A stretch of DNA of 64,000 nt. Source: Phytophthora sp. 'mugwort' (Eukaryota > Oomycota > Peronosporomycetes > Peronosporales > Peronosporaceae). The notes beneath the pieces were generated by a model that was given only the letters and a program-made list of their open reading frames with translations, did no database searches and was not told the origin of the DNA. The DNA is taken from contig JAUCEF010000017.1 of the NCBI GenBank assembly GCA_033558025.1, positions 3,658,001 through 3,722,000 on the forward strand, read 5' to 3'. Positions 10,877 through 22,646 of this stretch are shown in pieces (positions within the stretch are counted from its first letter, which is position 1; every line of letters starts with the position of its first letter). Both the position numbers and the translations under genes were made by a program.

Positions 10877-11940
10877 CACTCCCGGCCAAAAGTATACGAA
10901 CATCTCTACTTTTGCTACTCACTCAGCTTTATTGCGAGCTAAAGGCTCTGTTTTCGATATACTGTGTGGAATACGGTAGGGACACCGGATATGTTTTAAC
11001 GTTGCGAATTTAAGCGTATGAGGGGGAGTTCACATTCAACAAACCGTTTAGACGAACAAAATCACTGACTAGCATCCTATACAAATTCCTATATTAATGG
11101 ATATGGTACGATTAATAGTGCCGATCCACTTCGATGTACCTGTGCGGCATGGATTCGATCAACTTCGACGTGGTCTCGATATAGATATTTCTCCATGCCT
11201 TATATAACGACGCCGTGAGAGAGGCCACGTAGTCGTACTGCACGCAGATGCGGTAAACATCTCGGGACATGATGGCCCACAAGCTCTCGATGGGATTTAA
11301 ATCTGGGGAACGTGCAGCCTAATCCAGGACCCGCGCACTCTGATACTCCAGAAAGCCTGAGATTCTCGCGGCGTATGGACCGGAGCGTTGTCTTGCCGAA
11401 CGATGAAATCGTAGATGAGCGAAAGGAAGCCAATATTCAGACAACGTATAGACGTAGTGTTCTGAGGCTTGCCTCCTCACGCTAAAGCCACCCCATACCA
11501 CCACAGAGCCACCGCCCATTTGCCGCCGATTTTTCTGGCGCAGTGGCTGGCGCAAGCCAATCGTTGCCTTGGCCCATGCTAGTCGTGCGGCCTTGTGGGC
11601 GGCTGAGAGCTGCAACGTATTCTCCATCTTAGCGTAAACTAGCCAGTCTACTGCCGAGGTGGAGCGCTGAACAAGTGGGTACGGACCACGCCAGTGCCAG
11701 CTGGTCCTTGAGATAGGTGGCGGAGAGGTACCCTTGGTTGCAGTGCGTACCAGACGTCCAAGGGTCATCAAGCGACGTTTGTGTCGGCGGGGCTGACCTT
11801 TGACCCATGGATCCGTCGCGTTGTCGCCGTTGCAGCGCCAAATACTCTACCGATTGTATTCGGCTATATGTCTCGACCTCATTCGCATATGTTACACCAC
11901 CATGCACGTGTAACTTGTGGAGATAAAGCAAACAAGAGTT
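10877..11940 (-). mobile_element. Tc1-like transposon, degenerate, 5' end lost
   Basis: The left end keeps a terminal inverted repeat next to a TA (10875-10876): cactcccggccaaaagtata starting at 10877, typical of Tc1 elements. On the minus strand the transposase is readable in pieces. These are MENTLQLSAAHKAARLAWAK (about 11625-11565), GGGSVVVWGGFS (about 11520-11480), and a C-terminal block with the third catalytic Asp, ARSPDLNPIESLW (about 11325-11285), ending at a stop at 11112. Frameshifts lie between the blocks, including at the second Asp (QDNAPVH region, about 11380). No matching right-hand inverted repeat was found up to 12.6 kb, so the head of the element is missing or decayed. Confidence 0.8.
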
Positions 11941-14673
11941 CGACTATTTATCAGTTAAGGTTTTATTTTTGCTTAATTAAACGTATTTTTAGTGGAAATG
12001 TCTTCCAACTGTCTTTCACTAAGTCGGCTGTGGAGGATTCATGGCGGGCGCAGAGCGGGCGTCATTGCTGTCTAGTGTTGAAGAATATGCAAAATTATTT
12101 TAGCTGCTGGACTGTCTTGTCCGTTGCGTAGCGGCGGCGCAGTGTTAGTCAGTGGATCCACATCCAAGAACCACGAGTAGTTCAACGAGTTCGTAGCCAA
12201 TTACATATACGCATGCGGGTTGTATAAGCACTGAGGAAGACCAGGCATCCGGCCGTTCGCACTGAAGGTCTGTCTGGTCTCAAGGTGCCATGACGGCCGC
12301 TGGTCTCTGGGCGTCTGATCGACGAATCCCTTGACGATGATGTGAATTATCATGGAAGCTTTGCGGGTGTTCCTTTCGTCGCGTTGGTAACTAACGGTTG
12401 TACAACATCCGTGACTCAATGCAAACTGTTTAACTTCGTGCTGTTTTCGGGCTTACCCACGTGTTCCATGACAGCAAATGTATGGACCATTACAGGCCCA
12501 AAGCCTAGCGCAAGGTTAATCGATTGCCGCCGAGAAATCCGGGAGATGGCAAGCCGGAGACGCTGACAGATTTCGAAAAACAATTGTGGAGCGTATTCTA
12601 AAGACGAAACATTTTGGGTGCGCGGTGTGCTGGATTTCTGGGTTTACAGCCAGCTTCCGTTTATAGTGGCTAGATTCAGTTCATTTCAGGCGATGCCAAT
12701 CTCCATATATTGATGTTTGCAGAATTCAAGGTACCGCCAAATTCTCACATCCAGTTGGTGTTGAATCTCTCTCTCGTAGTCCTCGTTAGTTATGGCTAAT
12801 AGCGACTAATGCGACCACTCACTCTTCACAAATCGCTCAGGTGGTGGAGAATATATTTGGCAACAAGTACAGGCAGGTTCGTCACCTGTACTACCGTTGT
12901 TTAATTTCATCCCTATATAACTTCCTGAAAACACCATACAGGGGCCAGCGATGCAAAAGCTGGCTCCTATCATAAAAATAACCTTTTGCGACGGATCAGT
13001 GTTGTGCTGGTATGTGTATTGGAGATTTCTGAGCTTAATGAAGCCTATGTACGGATCCCCTGTATTTAATCGACACGGCTGTTATTCTGAAGGGAATCGA
13101 AACTCGATCGCAGTTCCTTCAGACTGATGCGTTGGAAATTGCTTTCTTGTTGGACCGACCCAAATACCAACTGATTTGCGTCGAACTGTCATGAGGGATC
13201 GAATGGTAGACAGCGAGGATGACTGCAATATTGTGGTATGGCGCCGCTGTAGTTGTGAGGGCTGGGGCGTTTGGAGTATCTTGCTCTGTCTGAGATACCC
13301 CGGAGGGTTTTTTTCGATGACGACATCTTCGACGACCACAGAGAGAAGTTGGATCACGTGCAAATTCATTCACTTTTTTGTCGGAAACTGCTGAGGCGTC
13401 TGTTCTGTTATTCCTGCTGAAGTTCTGTTCGTTTGTTTTAATCGTTTAGCAGGGACGAAATACCCGACTTGGTGTACGACCAATCGATACTGGAAGATTG
13501 GAGTACAGACGAGGGGAGTGATGACGAAGGTGATGCTTTCCTGCGTGACGCGTGATGCTGAGCGTCGGCTATCCAAACACAGCGGAGCGGCAGTGAGCGC
13601 GAACCCACCTTTCCATTGTTCAATGCTGACAACAGCTTCGACTTCCAAGGATCTCACGACTAAGCCCCGGATTTGATAGTATGGATGAGTATTAGTGTAG
13701 CTTAATAATATGATTGAAATCCTGAGTCTCTCTCTTCTCCAGCAATATGGCAAGAGTAAGCAGGACCAGTGTGGACGAGAAGGCAGATTGGTGACCAATG
13801 AAGATCCTTACTGCTTCGTGAATTTACGGTTATTTTATCTGTTGATGTTCTGTGTCTGACGCGGTTCATCCGTTCAATTTACGGGGCCCAGTGGGGTTTT
13901 GCCGGGTTAATCTGATCAATCCGAAAAAAGTACCTGGTTATGCTCGTCAAAACCAACATGACGACGAAGGCGCATCGCCAGAGTTTCTTACTTGACGCTG
14001 GAGAGACACTCTTCCCTTTTGTCGCGAAATCCCAATTGTGTGTATATATTTTACCGCCAAACTCCGGCCATGCTGTTGGGTGCTAAGCACCAACAGGGCG
14101 GAAGCAAGTCATTGTATATTTGTCGGACATTTGGTTTGGGAGGCTCACGGCACTTGTATTTATCAGTTTCATTCGTGAACTTGATTTCGTTTATTGTGAC
14201 ATGTGGACTGGAACAGGCTACAGTAAATTGAGTTGTAAAATGGTTTTATATTTAACTAGGATTAAATGCTTATTTAACGAATTCGAATTAAATATAGTCT
14301 TTAACAGAAGAGTATTTTAAAATACTCGTCTGTCTGAGGGTGATGAGGCATTCACGACTATAATTATAAGTTTATATTTGTTGACAACTGGAAAGCCGAC
14401 CCGACTCTGACCCCCAGAAACTTCAGCAACGACCAGGCTTACAGAGGCTCTCGCGGATTACCAGCTGTGACGAGAATGAAGAATGCCTATTTGACCTCCG
14501 CGACGCTGAGTTCGAGTATCTGCTGGACACAATTGCTAGTGTGGACATCGCCAGCGAAATTATCTTAAAAGTCTGCCTTTATTGAGGCAGACTACTGTAT
14601 TCCGAATAGTTGTTGACAGGTCTCCGTAGAATGGGATTCACGATGCCAGACAGACGAAACATACATAATTCAA
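11941..14673. other. Long gap, no supported gene
   Basis: No ORF here carries a recognisable domain. The longest is 13370-13798 (minus, 142 codons) and looks like chance. Between 14240 and 14380 the sequence is very AT-rich. A hairpin agtctgcct (14570-14578) / aggcagact (14585-14593) lies about 80 nt past the hAT 3' end. It may belong to that element. Confidence 0.5.
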
Positions 14674-16131
14674 TTAATCGCGAGCATTGTGGTCAAGTTG
14701 TTTCCTAATGGCTTCTACCGCGTACACATCACATAGCTCTCTATTAATGGACAAGGACACCACCGCCTGCCGCCTTTCGGGCTGCATACTTTTGCGTAGA
14801 TCGGTAAGGACCAGCTTCCCAGCTGAGAAAACGCGCTCACACTCGTTAGACGTCGGTGGAACGAAACCGAAGTCCACATAGCGCACTCGGCGGCCCGACT
14901 TGCGTCGCTTGAACGCGTACTCACAAAGGTCGGTTCGTCTTCAGACGTTTCCTCCGTGTCGTCGACACTGTCCGTCAGTTTGAACATCGCCCATGCAGCC
15001 CGCCCAGCCACACGAGGGACTCGTGACGCACAAGCTTGACGATCCCGGTTTCCAGCTGCTTGTTGTTGATAATGGCAGCAGCTGGGCCCAATCGTGTTCC
15101 AAAAAGTACGTGCGGATACTTTGACACACTGGACAAACAGCCGACGAACACCAGAGAGCGTAAGCGAAGGCTTCTGCAGCGTCCGGGGCAACACCCTCGA
15201 GCTTCTCCATGTCCACACAGAACGCCTTCGCGCGTTCGGTCTCGCGGCGGCAGAGCAGGTAGGCCTCGAGATCGTATTCAGCAACGATGCCATGGTCGAT
15301 CCTCAACAGAGAAGACACCAAACGAATGTAGCGCTCGGCCATTGCGTACGTACTTGACCACCGCGTGTCGTTACGCATCATCGGTGCGAGGGGCGTAATC
15401 TTGTGGATCATCGCGCGGCCCTTGATTGTGGAAAGGCGCTTCATGAGGGCATGATACACGTCAGGAGTGGCTTTTTGGTGCGAGAAAGTCCATCATATCC
15501 AGATTAAATCTGTGATTAGCGCACCCGATGAACGAAATGGCACCAATACGGCGCCTGATGTACTGATTCACACTGCAATTATCGCTGGTCATGAACAGCA
15601 CGGACCCCCATGGCCGTTGGAAGCGCGATAGGATGTCGGCGATGAGATCATAGAGGCTCTGAGCAGCCAGATCCTCCTCATCGTCAGCAGGAGAAATGTC
15701 AGCAGAGGGAGCTCGCAAAAAGAAAAATCCAGCTCTCCATCACCACCCACTCGGACCACCGGAAGATGTCGCTTGTGCGACCGTCTACGATGTGTAGACG
15801 AAGAGCGTCCTGCTCCCGCGGAGCTGTCTGAGCCTCAACCTCGTAGATTGTGTGAAAGCGGCGCAGGTGATTCATGAGATTCGTGAAGCCATGGGCACTG
15901 CAGTAGGTACGACTGCAGCTGTTGCATACAAACTGCCCGGGCGCTTCTTCTTGGAATAGAATGGCGCAGATATCTCGGTTCGAGAGCGGCATGATGGACA
16001 GGAGGACGTGGAAGTTGGCTTCGGCCTGTGAGTTCGGGTGTGAAATGCAAAGTGAGCTGTGAGAGCTCCCCGGAAACCTCGGGGCTGGCAAAGGATAGGT
16101 TGGCGCCAAGGGCAACTCCAACCTTGTTCAC
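14674..16131 (-). pseudogene. hAT transposase with BED zinc finger, degenerate
   Basis: On the minus strand, in order: a BED-type zinc finger (FVCNSCSRTYCSAHGFTNLM then a distal H..H, about 15935-15850); a junction with SDIFRWSEW; the RNase-H-like core start LFMTSDNCSVNQYI with GCANHRFNL (about 15605-15510); MMRNDTRWSSTYAMAERYI (about 15385-15325); and the C-terminal dimerisation block PPTSNECERVFSAGKLVLTD (about 14865-14800), with a stop just before 14674. This is the standard hAT architecture. Frame changes near 15720, 15470, 15000 and 14890 and a stop inside the core show it is dead. Paired TTGGCGCCAA palindromes lie at its 5' end. Confidence 0.82.
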
Positions 16132-16150
16132 TAGTTTTTCTTGGCGCCAA
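16100..16150. promoter_or_regulatory. Two TTGGCGCCAA palindromes near the hAT 5' end
   Basis: Identical 10-bp palindromes lie at 16100-16109 and 16141-16150, 41 bp apart centre to centre. TTGGCGCC resembles the E2F/DP consensus. They lie at or just upstream of the start of the transposase reading frame. A role as element promoter sites is conjecture. Confidence 0.35.
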
Positions 16151-16888
16151 TTCTCAAATTTGAATTGCGACTATGAATTTGCAGGGCACAATTGATAACT
16201 ACTTCTCCAATCCGGAAAATTATTAACACTTCTTTAGATCAGCAATTGCTTTTGCCCTACTTGTCTGATTGTAGATCAGCGTACCTTACAATAACCCCCG
16301 TTGTGTGTAGAAGCAAACGCTATTTCTTAACATTCATGTTTCGATCCATTATATTGAATTCTAGGCCGTCGTCAGTAAATATCATAGTTAAAATTGAAAA
16401 TACTCGTGAGATAGAGAAAACCAGCTGATTCTAACTGCTACTCACCAAAATCACAACAGCTGCTAGAATGCTTCAAAAACATCCGATCAATGCTCAATAC
16501 AAGTGACACAGAAAATAGTTTTTACCAATCAAAAATCTCAGACATCCAAGTTTTGACAAGTCAAATTGATTTTATCGTGAAAAACTCTGCGAGGTTTTAC
16601 AGGAAAAAAAAACTAACTGTTAATTATTTTTTCGGACCGGAGAAGTACGTTAAAAATGGACGTTCATTTTTTTGTAACTACTTGCATCTTTTTAAGGGGC
16701 TCTGGTTGGTGATTAGCCATGGGCAGCCATCACAATGTTGGAGATCGCTGAGCCTGGCCTGAAGCTACATCCAAATTGAAACCGAATGAATTTTTCAATG
16801 GACTGCCGCCCAGCCATTCGGCACGGTCAACACCAAGTCGTCGACAGCTACTTCGAGATCGGCCAAAAGGCCCTTAAGAGAGACGACC
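16151..16888. other. AT-rich gap upstream of a small gene
   Basis: No gene is seen. 16190-16700 is markedly AT-rich. The last ~190 bases are more balanced and should contain the promoter and leader of the gene starting at 16889. Confidence 0.5.
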
Positions 16889-17188
16889 ATGCCGTTTGTA
16901 TGGGTCTCACATACCCCTCCTTACCTCATCGCCTATGTCGTGTTCGCTTTCTGGTTGCCTCGCAACAGCAGCAAGATGATCAGTACTCTCTCCGTTGTAA
17001 TCTTTATCCTCTCCGTGGTGTGGACCATCATGATCGTGTACTTGTGCACTGCTGGTGGTAAGTTGTTAGACCCATGAAATGTGTTGAAAACGTTCGTTGA
17101 TACTTCTTAGTTTGCTTTGACACCGTTCTATCGGATATTTATTGGGTCGGCAGTTGGCGCTGCAGCGCTTGGCTTCAGAGGTTGGTGA
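16889..17188 (+). CDS. Small two-helix membrane protein, unrecognised
   Basis: The ATG at 16889 (context gacgaccATGcc) opens MPFVWVSHTPPYLIAYVVFA, one hydrophobic helix, followed by a basic turn (LPRNSSKM) and a second helix (ISTLSVVIFILSVVWTIMIV). A canonical donor (gtaagt) at 17058 and an acceptor at 17153 give a 96-nt intron. The second exon adds VGAAALGFRGW and stops at 17188, for 67 residues in total. An alternative acceptor at 17110 changes the tail. I do not recognise the family. Size and topology fit an organelle or endomembrane accessory subunit, but that is only a guess. It is convergent with the Spc24-like gene, whose stop is 97 bp away. Confidence 0.6.
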
Positions 17189-17284
17189 AGTGATAAACCA
17201 AAAGAAGCACAAGTTTATCAGCAAATAGTTAGAGTTCGTTTTTTTCTGCTGTCGGGCTGCGCCACATGCTGCATACGCCCGTAT

Positions 17285-18300
17285 CTACGAGTCGTTGTCG
17301 ATGTTGTCGAACACCTCGTCGATCTTGTCCCACAACGCGTTTGCAGCAGTAAAGTGGTCTGCTGCCGGATCGATTTCAAATCGGACGATCCGCTGCTTTG
17401 CTGGTACGTGAATATCTGCGTCCATCAAGCGATTCAGCAAACGTTAGTCCGTTTCGCGAGAACATAACTGCAGCACACTATCAACCCTCACCTCCCACAA
17501 TTTGCGAGCCACTAAAATCCCATCGAATGCCCGTGATGGAAGCATAGAGGCTCATCTGGTTCCTGGACATCACAAAACTCCACAGATCAGCAGTTGCTCG
17601 TTGTACTGACACTTAGCTTCCCTCTACTCACTTTGCCACCGGGATATCGTTTTGGTGTGCTGCATTGTGCTGGAGCAGCTCCTGCCTTGCTTTCTCGTAC
17701 TTGTCCAACAGCAAGTCCAGCGACTCCTTCGACGTCGTAAATTTCCCAACCGGATGACGCAGCAAAGCAGCAACGATAAAAAGTTAAGGAAAACCACTGC
17801 GGCTCGAGTTTGCCGACGACATCACCACACGCACAACATGCAACCAAAACAGCTACAAATGCACAGCATGGGATGACAAGGATATTGTTCGTTGAGGCGG
17901 AAGCGGTCCAGCTGCACTGTCATGTCTCGCTTGATGGCGTCCAGCTCCTGCAGCTTCTTGTGCAGTTGCTCGTTGCGCTGCTTGGCTGCCTGTTCCTTCT
18001 CCTCCCACTCACTCAAATTCGCACGCAGATCTGGCCACGATAACGATGAATAATTAATAAAAATAATAGTAGACAACAAACTTCCACTGACTTCGACGCA
18101 CGCGCGAGCTGCCTCTGTGCTGAGCTCTGACGGTTCTGGAGCGTGTTGGCGATGTCTTTGCGCTTCTGTACGAGTGTACGCAGCCGTGCTGCGTCCTTGA
18201 GTGCGTCGTTGTGGAATATTCCCTCCAGTTGGCCGCAGATCTCCTGCACCTCGGCCCACGACAGCTCGTTGCCAAGACTCGCTCGCCGGCTTCCCTCCAT
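17285..18300 (-). CDS. Kinetochore protein Spc24-like (Ndc80 complex), five exons
   Basis: Minus-strand gene read through introns. Exon 1 (ATG at 18300) opens MEGSRRASLGNELSWAEVQ and is helical. Exon 2 is a coiled coil (RANLSEWEEKEQAAKQRNEQ). Exon 3 (17632-17726) adds ESLDLLLDKYEKARQELLQ and ends NDIPVAK. Exon 4 (17492-17562) is NQMSLYASITGIRWDF. Exon 5 (17285-17415) is DIHVPAKQRIVRFEIDP through ALWDKIDEVFDNID to the stop. A coiled coil followed by LYxxITxIxWD, a short strand pair and a final helix with W is the layout of the globular head of metazoan Spc24 (about 200 residues). It would act at kinetochores with Spc25. Introns 3 (69 nt) and 4 (76 nt) are clean. The exon 1/2 and 2/3 junctions are not resolved. 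The start is 107 bp from the divergent TFIIIC gene. Confidence 0.65.
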
Positions 18301-18407
18301 AATTCAAATTTGGCAAATGCACAAATATTTATTTGATTGATTGTCCCTCGAGGACTAAAAGAAGTCCGAGTTGTGCATCGCCAGTCACTTTTGGTCTCAC
18401 AATTGCC
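18301..18407. promoter_or_regulatory. 107-bp bidirectional promoter with oomycete-type initiator
   Basis: Only 107 bp separate the start codons of the divergent Spc24-like and TFIIIC genes. On the plus strand TCACTTTT at 18385-18392 matches the oomycete initiator (YCAYTYY) and lies 23 bp before the ATG, giving the very short leader common in these organisms. There is no TATA box. Confidence 0.5.
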
Positions 18408-21400
18408 ATGTCGTTCCGGTCGCTGCTGGAGGCGGCCATGGGCGACGCGCAGGAGCTGCCGCAGGACGAGGTGGGCCGTATTGATGCGCAGATGGATATG
18501 CTGGACGATGAGTACCAGCGATCCGATGACCTGGGCGAAGAGAGCGACGACGCGTACGTGCCGCCCTCCAGCGAGGATGACGAGGGCGGCGTGGAGGAGG
18601 AAGAGGAGGAGGATTCGGACATCGAGCGTGAGTTGTGGGGAAAGTCTCGTAAACGCAGACGACGCGGCGGTGGCAGACAGGGCCGACGACGTCGGCGTGG
18701 CGGACATACGGGTAAGCGCAGCGTCACGGCCACCAAAGTACCGCCAGAACTGGCCAATGTGCTGGGCGAAGCGAATATGCTCTACGCTTCTCATCAATAT
18801 GACGAAGCTATTACGCTGCTCAAGGACTTTATTAAGAAAGCGCCGACCATTCCAGATCCGTATCATACCCTGGGTATGATCTACGAAGACCGGCAGGATA
18901 GGATTAAGGCTCTGCAGTTCTTCTTGATTGCCTGCACGCTGACGCCACAGGATGCCGAGCTCTGGAAGCGCGTGGGGCGGATTGCTAAAGACGAGAAGAA
19001 CTTTGACCAGGCGTTGTTTTGCTTCAAGAAGGCGAGCAGCGCAGACCCAAAGGATAAAGAGGCGCTTTTCAGTTATGCAGAGTTGTGTCGTGAACAGGGC
19101 GATAATCGACGAGCTGCAGAAGTGTTCAGGAAGCTTACGGTACTGATCCCGAATGACCTGTCACTGTGGATACAAATAGCAGAGGCGTACCATTGCAATG
19201 AGCAGGAAGATGAGGCGGTGGATGCTTTGAAAAGGTGTATCGAGAAGGCGGCGACGTTGGACCCGACGCGGAATCTCCACTCGTCCAAGTACGAGCTCAA
19301 TGCTGTGAATATGCTCGCGGATCTGTACATTACACTCAATAAGTATCGCGACGCGATTAATGTGATTCATCACCTTCACGCACGATATGCTTCCTCCCAA
19401 GATCCTGATCAGGCAGAAGGCGACCCCGGTGGCTTGCCGCTTGATATTGCCGTGAAGTACGGCATCTGTCACCTTTTCGAGCGGGATTTCGCCACGGCTG
19501 AATCCATGTTCACGCATTTGTTCGCTCAGGATGTTGAAGTGTTTGGCGATCTGTACCTTGATGTGGCTGATGCATACATCGCGCTTGGAGATCAGGACCG
19601 GGAGGCTGCAGCGATTCTACAGCAGCTACTAGGGCGTGATGAATTTCCTATTGAGCAGATCTGGATTAAGTTTGCGGCTTGCCACGACCGTCTCGGTATC
19701 TATGACGTTGCTGTGGAGTACTACGAGAAAGCATTGGCCCACCAGCGCTTGTCACCGGACCTGACTGTGGATCCGGAGTTGATGCTGCAGGCCATGCAAG
19801 CCACTCGGAAGAAAAATAACCCATTAGAGGGTATCGCGCTGCTGAAAGAGTACTTACCGGAGACAATGCGCCCTCCGATTCGACCTTATTGGATCAATAC
19901 TTCTCGAAAAAATAAGGACCAAGACTCGTCTACAGCACATGACGAGGGACATGAGAAAGATGCACATGGGGACGGAGATAGTGATGCTGACGACCTAGAA
20001 GAGGAAGCGGATGATGATGACGAGGATGCCGAAGACCAGACGCGAATGGAGATGGCTCACGACCCGTCATTGTCGGTTCATGCAATGGAAAATGGCATTC
20101 GCCTGAAAATTTTGATTGAGTATGGCCATCTGAAGAAGTTGTCGGGTGAGGCTGAAGTTCTTTGCCAAGTTGGCATTCCGATCATCCTCACTTCCCTCAG
20201 CCAGACATCATTTCGATTGTCCGGCCGCGTGAAGAATCCGCTGGCGGAGCCTCAGGACGTAATTTCAGAGAGTGAGGCGCAGTCTATGGGTTTTCAGGTT
20301 TTGAAGTCCGAGTACTTGGTGGATATCACTGATTCAAGACAGCGCGAGTCGTTTATGGGCATCGTCATGCGTGTGGCACAGCAAATTGTAATTTCGCGTG
20401 CGCTGGGCGAGCAGCAGTACTACAATTTGGTGATTGATGTTGCGCAGACACTCACTGAGCTGGGCAAGTACGTGGCAGCGATCGAACTTCTGACAGATGT
20501 GAACACGTCTGACAAAATTTCCAAGCCTACTCTGCGGTTTGAACTGCGCTTCTTAGCGCTCGTGATCGCTCTTGAGTTTAAGGAGAACCGCATGGCATAC
20601 GAGTGTGCACGCTTGAATATCATGGAGGACCCGCACAACCTGGGCTATTGGAACCTATTCTCGCGCGTGATCGCTATCACCGGTGTTTTTTCCTGGCACC
20701 AGAAGTTTTTGGCAAAGCTATTGCGTGATGATCCAGAGAGCTACCCGGCCATTTTGCTTGCTGGCCACCAGTCTTCAGCCTGGGACATCGCATCGCTTAC
20801 AGTGGGTGAACTGACGCTTGCTCATCAGAAGCATCCGAATGATCCGCTCACGCTTTTCTGCATCGGCTTGGCATTCTTGTCGGCTTCCATGCAGCGGACC
20901 ATTAATGATCGACAGCACACAGTGGCAAAGGCTTTCGCATTCCTGCAGCAGTACGAGCGCACGCGTATCACGGGTCCGAGCGACATTACGTCGGAAATCC
21001 GTCAAGTTGAGGCCTGGTACAACATCGGCCGCGCTCACCAGCAACTGGTACGTCTCGTGGTTTCAGTAGTGGGTGCTTGGTATAAATCGGTACCGCACCA
21101 TAAATGCACCGGATCACGTTTTCTGATGATTTGTTGCATTTTTCATGATTATTTTGTTGCAGGGTTTGTTTCACCTGGCAATCCCAATGTATGAGCGAGT
21201 GTTGCGATTTTTCGAGGAAAGCAAAAAGCAAAAGCTTGAGGTACTCCCGGAGTACTTACTCTGTCGAGAAACAGCCTACAACCTGTCACTCATATACAAG
21301 CAAAGGTGAGTTTCCTGACCAGTTATTGATCTTCATGTTAGCAAATGTCTGGTCGATTGTGCTTGTTGTCTGATGGATTGTGCTTTTTGTTTTTGTTTTG

Positions 21401-21472
21401 TTTTGCTGTATTCACAGTGGTGCCAACGACTTGGCCAGATACCTCATAGCAAAGTATTTAACGATTGGGTAA
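18408..21472 (+). CDS. General transcription factor IIIC subunit 3 (TPR subunit, Tfc4/tau131-like)
   Basis: A subunit of TFIIIC, which recognises tRNA and 5S gene promoters and recruits TFIIIB for RNA polymerase III. It is nuclear. Three exons: 18408-21047, 21163-21305 and 21418-21472 (introns 115 and 112 nt, GT-AG), coding 945 residues. Residues about 15-75 are acidic and 80-100 are strongly basic (RKRRRRGGGRQGRRRRRGG). From about 115 on come tandem tetratricopeptide repeats (e.g. YDEAITLLKDFIKKAP, NFDQALFCFKKASSADPKDK). A second acidic linker lies near 520-545, then a second helical-repeat half to the end (SLIYKQSGANDLARYLI). This bipartite TPR plan with acidic linker is that of Tfc4/GTF3C3. 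ATG 18408 is chosen because the frame upstream has no other ATG and the initiator lies just before it. Confidence 0.88.
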
Positions 21473-22646
21473 CATTATGTAGCCACTATTTGCACGCCGG
21501 CGTTGCGCCGAACTCAAATGGAGGTGCATGGTGCACATCGACAACGTGATGAATTTCACTCGCCCGCGCAGCATGTAACAGTCGATTTTCTAGGGAAATT
21601 TTCCGTTGGAGCTGGGTGGCAGGTTGGTGACGCTGGGTCAGGCGACACACCATTCCTGCTGGTCAACCATCCTAATGGCAGTCGAACCACGCCGCCTCAA
21701 GCAAACAACACGCAGCTGGCGGAGATTAACTCGCGCATGCAGCTCAAGTGTGGTCGATTGGTGCACGAATACATCGAAAGAAAAACAATAATAATGCGCA
21801 CTATTCAACTAACTACTCTAAAACGTGAGATTGTGCCCCATCCCTCTAATAGTGCCTCATCCCTATAATAGTGTCCCACCCCAAAAAGTTGCTGTCTTAG
21901 TGGGGAATTGCGATAGTGCCCCATCCATCCCTGTAATAATGCTCCCCTCCCTCCAAAATATTGCCGACTTTGCGATAGTGCCCCACTCTCTTTTAGTACC
22001 CACCTCTGATATAATTGGGCCCACATCAATCAACTGTGACGGCAAGTGCGTTCGCCAGTCGCTAGGTCGCCCTCCTCAGTGAGAACGCCGGACGAGCACA
22101 GGGAACGGATTTCACCTTTCGTTGTCAATTTCTAGTCGTGGCGATAAAGCGCAAGTTCACAGTGGAAGAGAAGCTGTCTGTAGTACAAGAACTGAGCGTC
22201 CGAGCGGTTACCAATACGCATAAGCTCGACAGGGAGACTGCTCGCAAGTGAAGAGGTCAGAAGAATGATCCCAAGTTTGCCAACAGCGGACACTATCGTC
22301 ACCCTGGTTGTGGCCGATTTGTCGTGCCATGAACTTGATTTCTTTCACGCTGCTGGAGATGATCGAGCGTAGCGACTTCGACGATGGCTAGGCTTCACGA
22401 CTGCCGAGATCAATCTCTAACGACATGCTCGAAGCACACGCGAACAAGGACTTTCTAACTAAACAAACTCACACTGACAAATTGACAGTTTTTTAATCCC
22501 CCCCCCCCCCCAACCTTAAATTAAAACTTTAATACCCCATCCCTTTATTAGTGCCCCATGTAAGGCATTAGGCACTAACGTAGTGCCCCACGGGACAGTA
22601 TGGCAGGTTTTGCTTTTTGTCTAGGTTCACGCATTTTCAAAAGAGC
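21473..22646. other. Gap: GTGCCCCATCC-type repeats and a transposase scrap
   Basis: No host gene. From 21834 to 21985 and again at 22534-22590 the motif gtgccccatccctnTaata is repeated irregularly. A 13-14-nt poly-C tract lies near 22498. The region between the two clusters contains a 38-codon HTH scrap (listed separately). This may be a decayed transposon whose ends are the repeat clusters. Confidence 0.5.
22138..22251 (+). pseudogene. Pogo/CENP-B-like helix-turn-helix fragment
   Basis: A short open stretch reads KRKFTVEEKLSVVQEL and then a second helix before a stop at 22249. This resembles the N-terminal psq/CENP-B-type HTH of pogo/Tigger transposases. The rest of the transposase is not found. 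It is flanked on both sides by the GTGCCCCATCC repeats. Confidence 0.45.

Noticed and set aside
13370..13798. 142-codon minus-strand ORF
   Set aside because: No recognisable motif and atypical composition; could not be linked to any transposon family.
18054..18866. 270-codon minus-strand ORF across the Spc24/TFIIIC promoter
   Set aside because: It overlaps the start of the TFIIIC coding frame antisense and then runs out of frame through Spc24 exon 1; no domain.
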